Part shown: positions 6,316-6,964 of the stretch, one piece after another
Numbering within the stretch: the stretch's first letter is position 1
Layout: the number at the start of each line of letters is the position of its first letter
Source: JACVRM01 sp046262315
GTDB taxonomy: Bacteria > Actinomycetota > Thermoleophilia > Gaiellales > Gaiellaceae
Assembly (NCBI GenBank): GCA_046262315.1
Contig: JBHEMZ010000072.1
Span: forward strand, 1 to 6,964
Direction: 5' to 3'
Length of the DNA stretch: 6,964 nucleotides
The notes under the pieces: generated by a model
Databases searched by the model: none
Told to the model about the DNA's origin: nothing
The model's input: the letters and a program-made list of their open reading frames with translations, nothing else
Made by a program: the position numbers and the translations under genes

Positions 6316-6609
6316 CGTCTCGGGCGCGACGTCGCCGCGCGCCTGCCGGCAGCCGAGCCGGTCGCGCCGGCGCTGCTGCTGTCGGCGACCCCGTATCGCA
6401 TGGACGCCGCCAAGCACGAACTCGAAGCGCAAGAGAGCCTGCTTGCCCTGCTGCGCTTCCTCTTCAACGAAGGGGCGGAGGTCGACCAGGTGCAACGCGA
6501 CGGCGGTCGCGATCTCGCGGACGCCGATCGGTCTAGCCTCCGTGTACCACACCCGCACGAACCCGGATCACAAGACTCGCGCGACCCAGCCGCGACGCAT
6601 CGCGCCTGA
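6316..6609 (+). pseudogene. Remnant of an SF2/SNF2-type helicase (motif III region)
   Basis: The forward frame ending at TGA 6607-6609 contains 'VAPALLLSATPYRMDAAKH' followed by 'LLALLRFLFNEGAEVDQVQ'. 'LLLSATPYR' is the hallmark around helicase motif III in superfamily 2 proteins. A following helix with 'LRFLF' and a variable 'V..VQRD' segment is what I recall from large bacterial SNF2-like helicases. No motif I, II, V or VI is present, and the frame loses protein character after about 6510, so this is an internal slice about 60 residues long, not a gene. ATG 6400 would cut the motif and is not a plausible start. No start or ribosome site is seen upstream, and the terminator-like hairpin lies immediately before. 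It is a fossil of a helicase gene, perhaps from a defence or mobile locus; that origin is inference. Confidence 0.45.
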
Positions 6610-6719
6610 ACGATATGCCGCGCACGGCGGCCCGGTCCTGTCTAATCACGCCGGCTTTTTGGTGCCGCGGGAAGAACCACCCCCGCCCGCAAGGCGCGCG
6701 TTTCGTCCAATTGCGTCAA

Positions 6720-6850
6720 AACGAATGGGGCGTCCAGAGGAGCGCCTTCGCCCAGCTAGCCGATCGCGAACTCGGCGTGCTCGTGCTCGTCGCCGCCGGC
6801 CTCGCCAAAGCGAAATCGCACTACCGACCTTGTCTACGATCCCGCTCGTG
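6720..6850 (+). pseudogene. Remnant of a LuxR/GerE-type helix-turn-helix domain
   Basis: The forward frame from 6747 reads 'FAQLADRELGVLVLVAAGLA'. This closely follows the start of the GerE DNA-binding domain, where response regulators typically carry an 'LT-DRE-x-x-VL-x-LVA-x-GLSN-x-EIA' pattern. Near 6806 the homology moves to another frame: the bases at 6806-6820 give 'QSEIA', matching the expected 'N-x-EIA' of the next helix, after which similarity is lost. A frameshift inside the domain, the absence of any receiver or sensor domain upstream and the missing recognition helix indicate a decayed C-terminal fragment of a LuxR-family regulator. The left limit is approximate; 6610-6719 shows nothing I can name. 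The remnant runs into the start region of the GFA-like gene. Confidence 0.4.
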
Positions 6851-6964
6851 AGCAATCGACACGCCGCGTGTAGTTGTGGGCAGCTCCGGCTCACCGTCGA
6901 GGGAGAGCCGGTTCGAGTCTCGATCTGCCACTGTCTCGCCTGCCAGCGTCGAACCGGAAGCGTC
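6848..6964 (+). CDS. GFA/CENP-V-like zinc-binding protein, N-terminal part (3' truncated by the window)
   Basis: The 39 visible residues are the classic N-terminus of the GFA (glutathione-dependent formaldehyde-activating enzyme-like, Mss4-like fold) family. 'CSCGQLRLTVEG' carries a CxC pair at Cys8 and Cys10, and 'ICHCLACQRRTGSV' carries CxCxxC at Cys27, Cys29 and Cys32. These cysteines form structural and labile zinc sites in the family. Most actinobacterial members are of unproven substrate, so the formaldehyde name should not be taken as function. GTG at 6848 was chosen because it places the first Cys pair at the usual distance from the N-terminus. An in-frame TTG at 6830 would add six residues. 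No good ribosome site is seen for either. The remainder lies beyond the window. Confidence 0.8.
   Translation, partial: MSNRHAACSCGQLRLTVEGEPVRVSICHCLACQRRTGSV

Noticed and set aside
6539..6664. Plus-strand frame with G/C-biased third positions and peptide 'SVYHTRTNPDHKTRATQ'
   Set aside because: It might be one more gene fragment, but I recognise no family, and no start or boundary can be placed.
1..6964. CRISPR array, insertion sequence or transposase
   Set aside because: No regularly spaced direct repeats, no terminal inverted repeats with a transposase ORF, and no cas-like gene were seen on either strand.

Overview
The window is very GC-rich with strongly G/C-biased third codon positions. 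The gene content points to a high-GC actinobacterium, most likely of the Thermoleophilia (Solirubrobacterales/Gaiellales type). The best clue is a secreted protein with an Arg-Pro-Ser-Pro-Ala N-terminus, one hydrophobic segment and 'LDGIDST' repeats, a style I associate with that group. The lineage is inferred from protein style; no marker gene is present.

Layout from left to right: (1) 2-121, the 3' end of a small NTF2/SnoaL-like protein. (2) 163-236, a recognisable but damaged tRNA-Arg(CCU)-like sequence. (3) About 422-633, an apparent decayed ORF whose frame is broken by a stop and a frameshift. (4) 719-4696, the dominant gene: a 1325-residue protein made of a class III nucleotidyl-cyclase domain, an nSTAND1-type P-loop NTPase, one transmembrane helix and a long WD40-like beta-propeller region. 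(5) About 4720-5075, two short ORFs with overlapping 5' ends on opposite strands: a perfect heptad coiled coil (minus) and a 57-codon ORF (plus). (6) 5288-6217, the secreted repeat protein, followed by a strong hairpin at 6263-6288. (7) 6316-6850, no intact gene, but pieces resembling an SF2/SNF2-type helicase ('LLLSATPYRM') and a LuxR-type helix-turn-helix. (8) 6848 to the window end, the N-terminus of a GFA/CENP-V-like zinc protein.

Two intact long genes therefore sit among fragments of at least three other genes and a tRNA relic, which suggests an accessory region with gene decay. The large protein reads as a membrane-spanning sensor or signalling switch: cyclase and NTPase predicted in the cytosol, propeller predicted outside. 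No operon partner is evident, so its ligand and output cannot be named from this window. Its cyclase domain keeps both metal-binding aspartates but not the usual purine-recognition residues, which is the most interesting functional question here.
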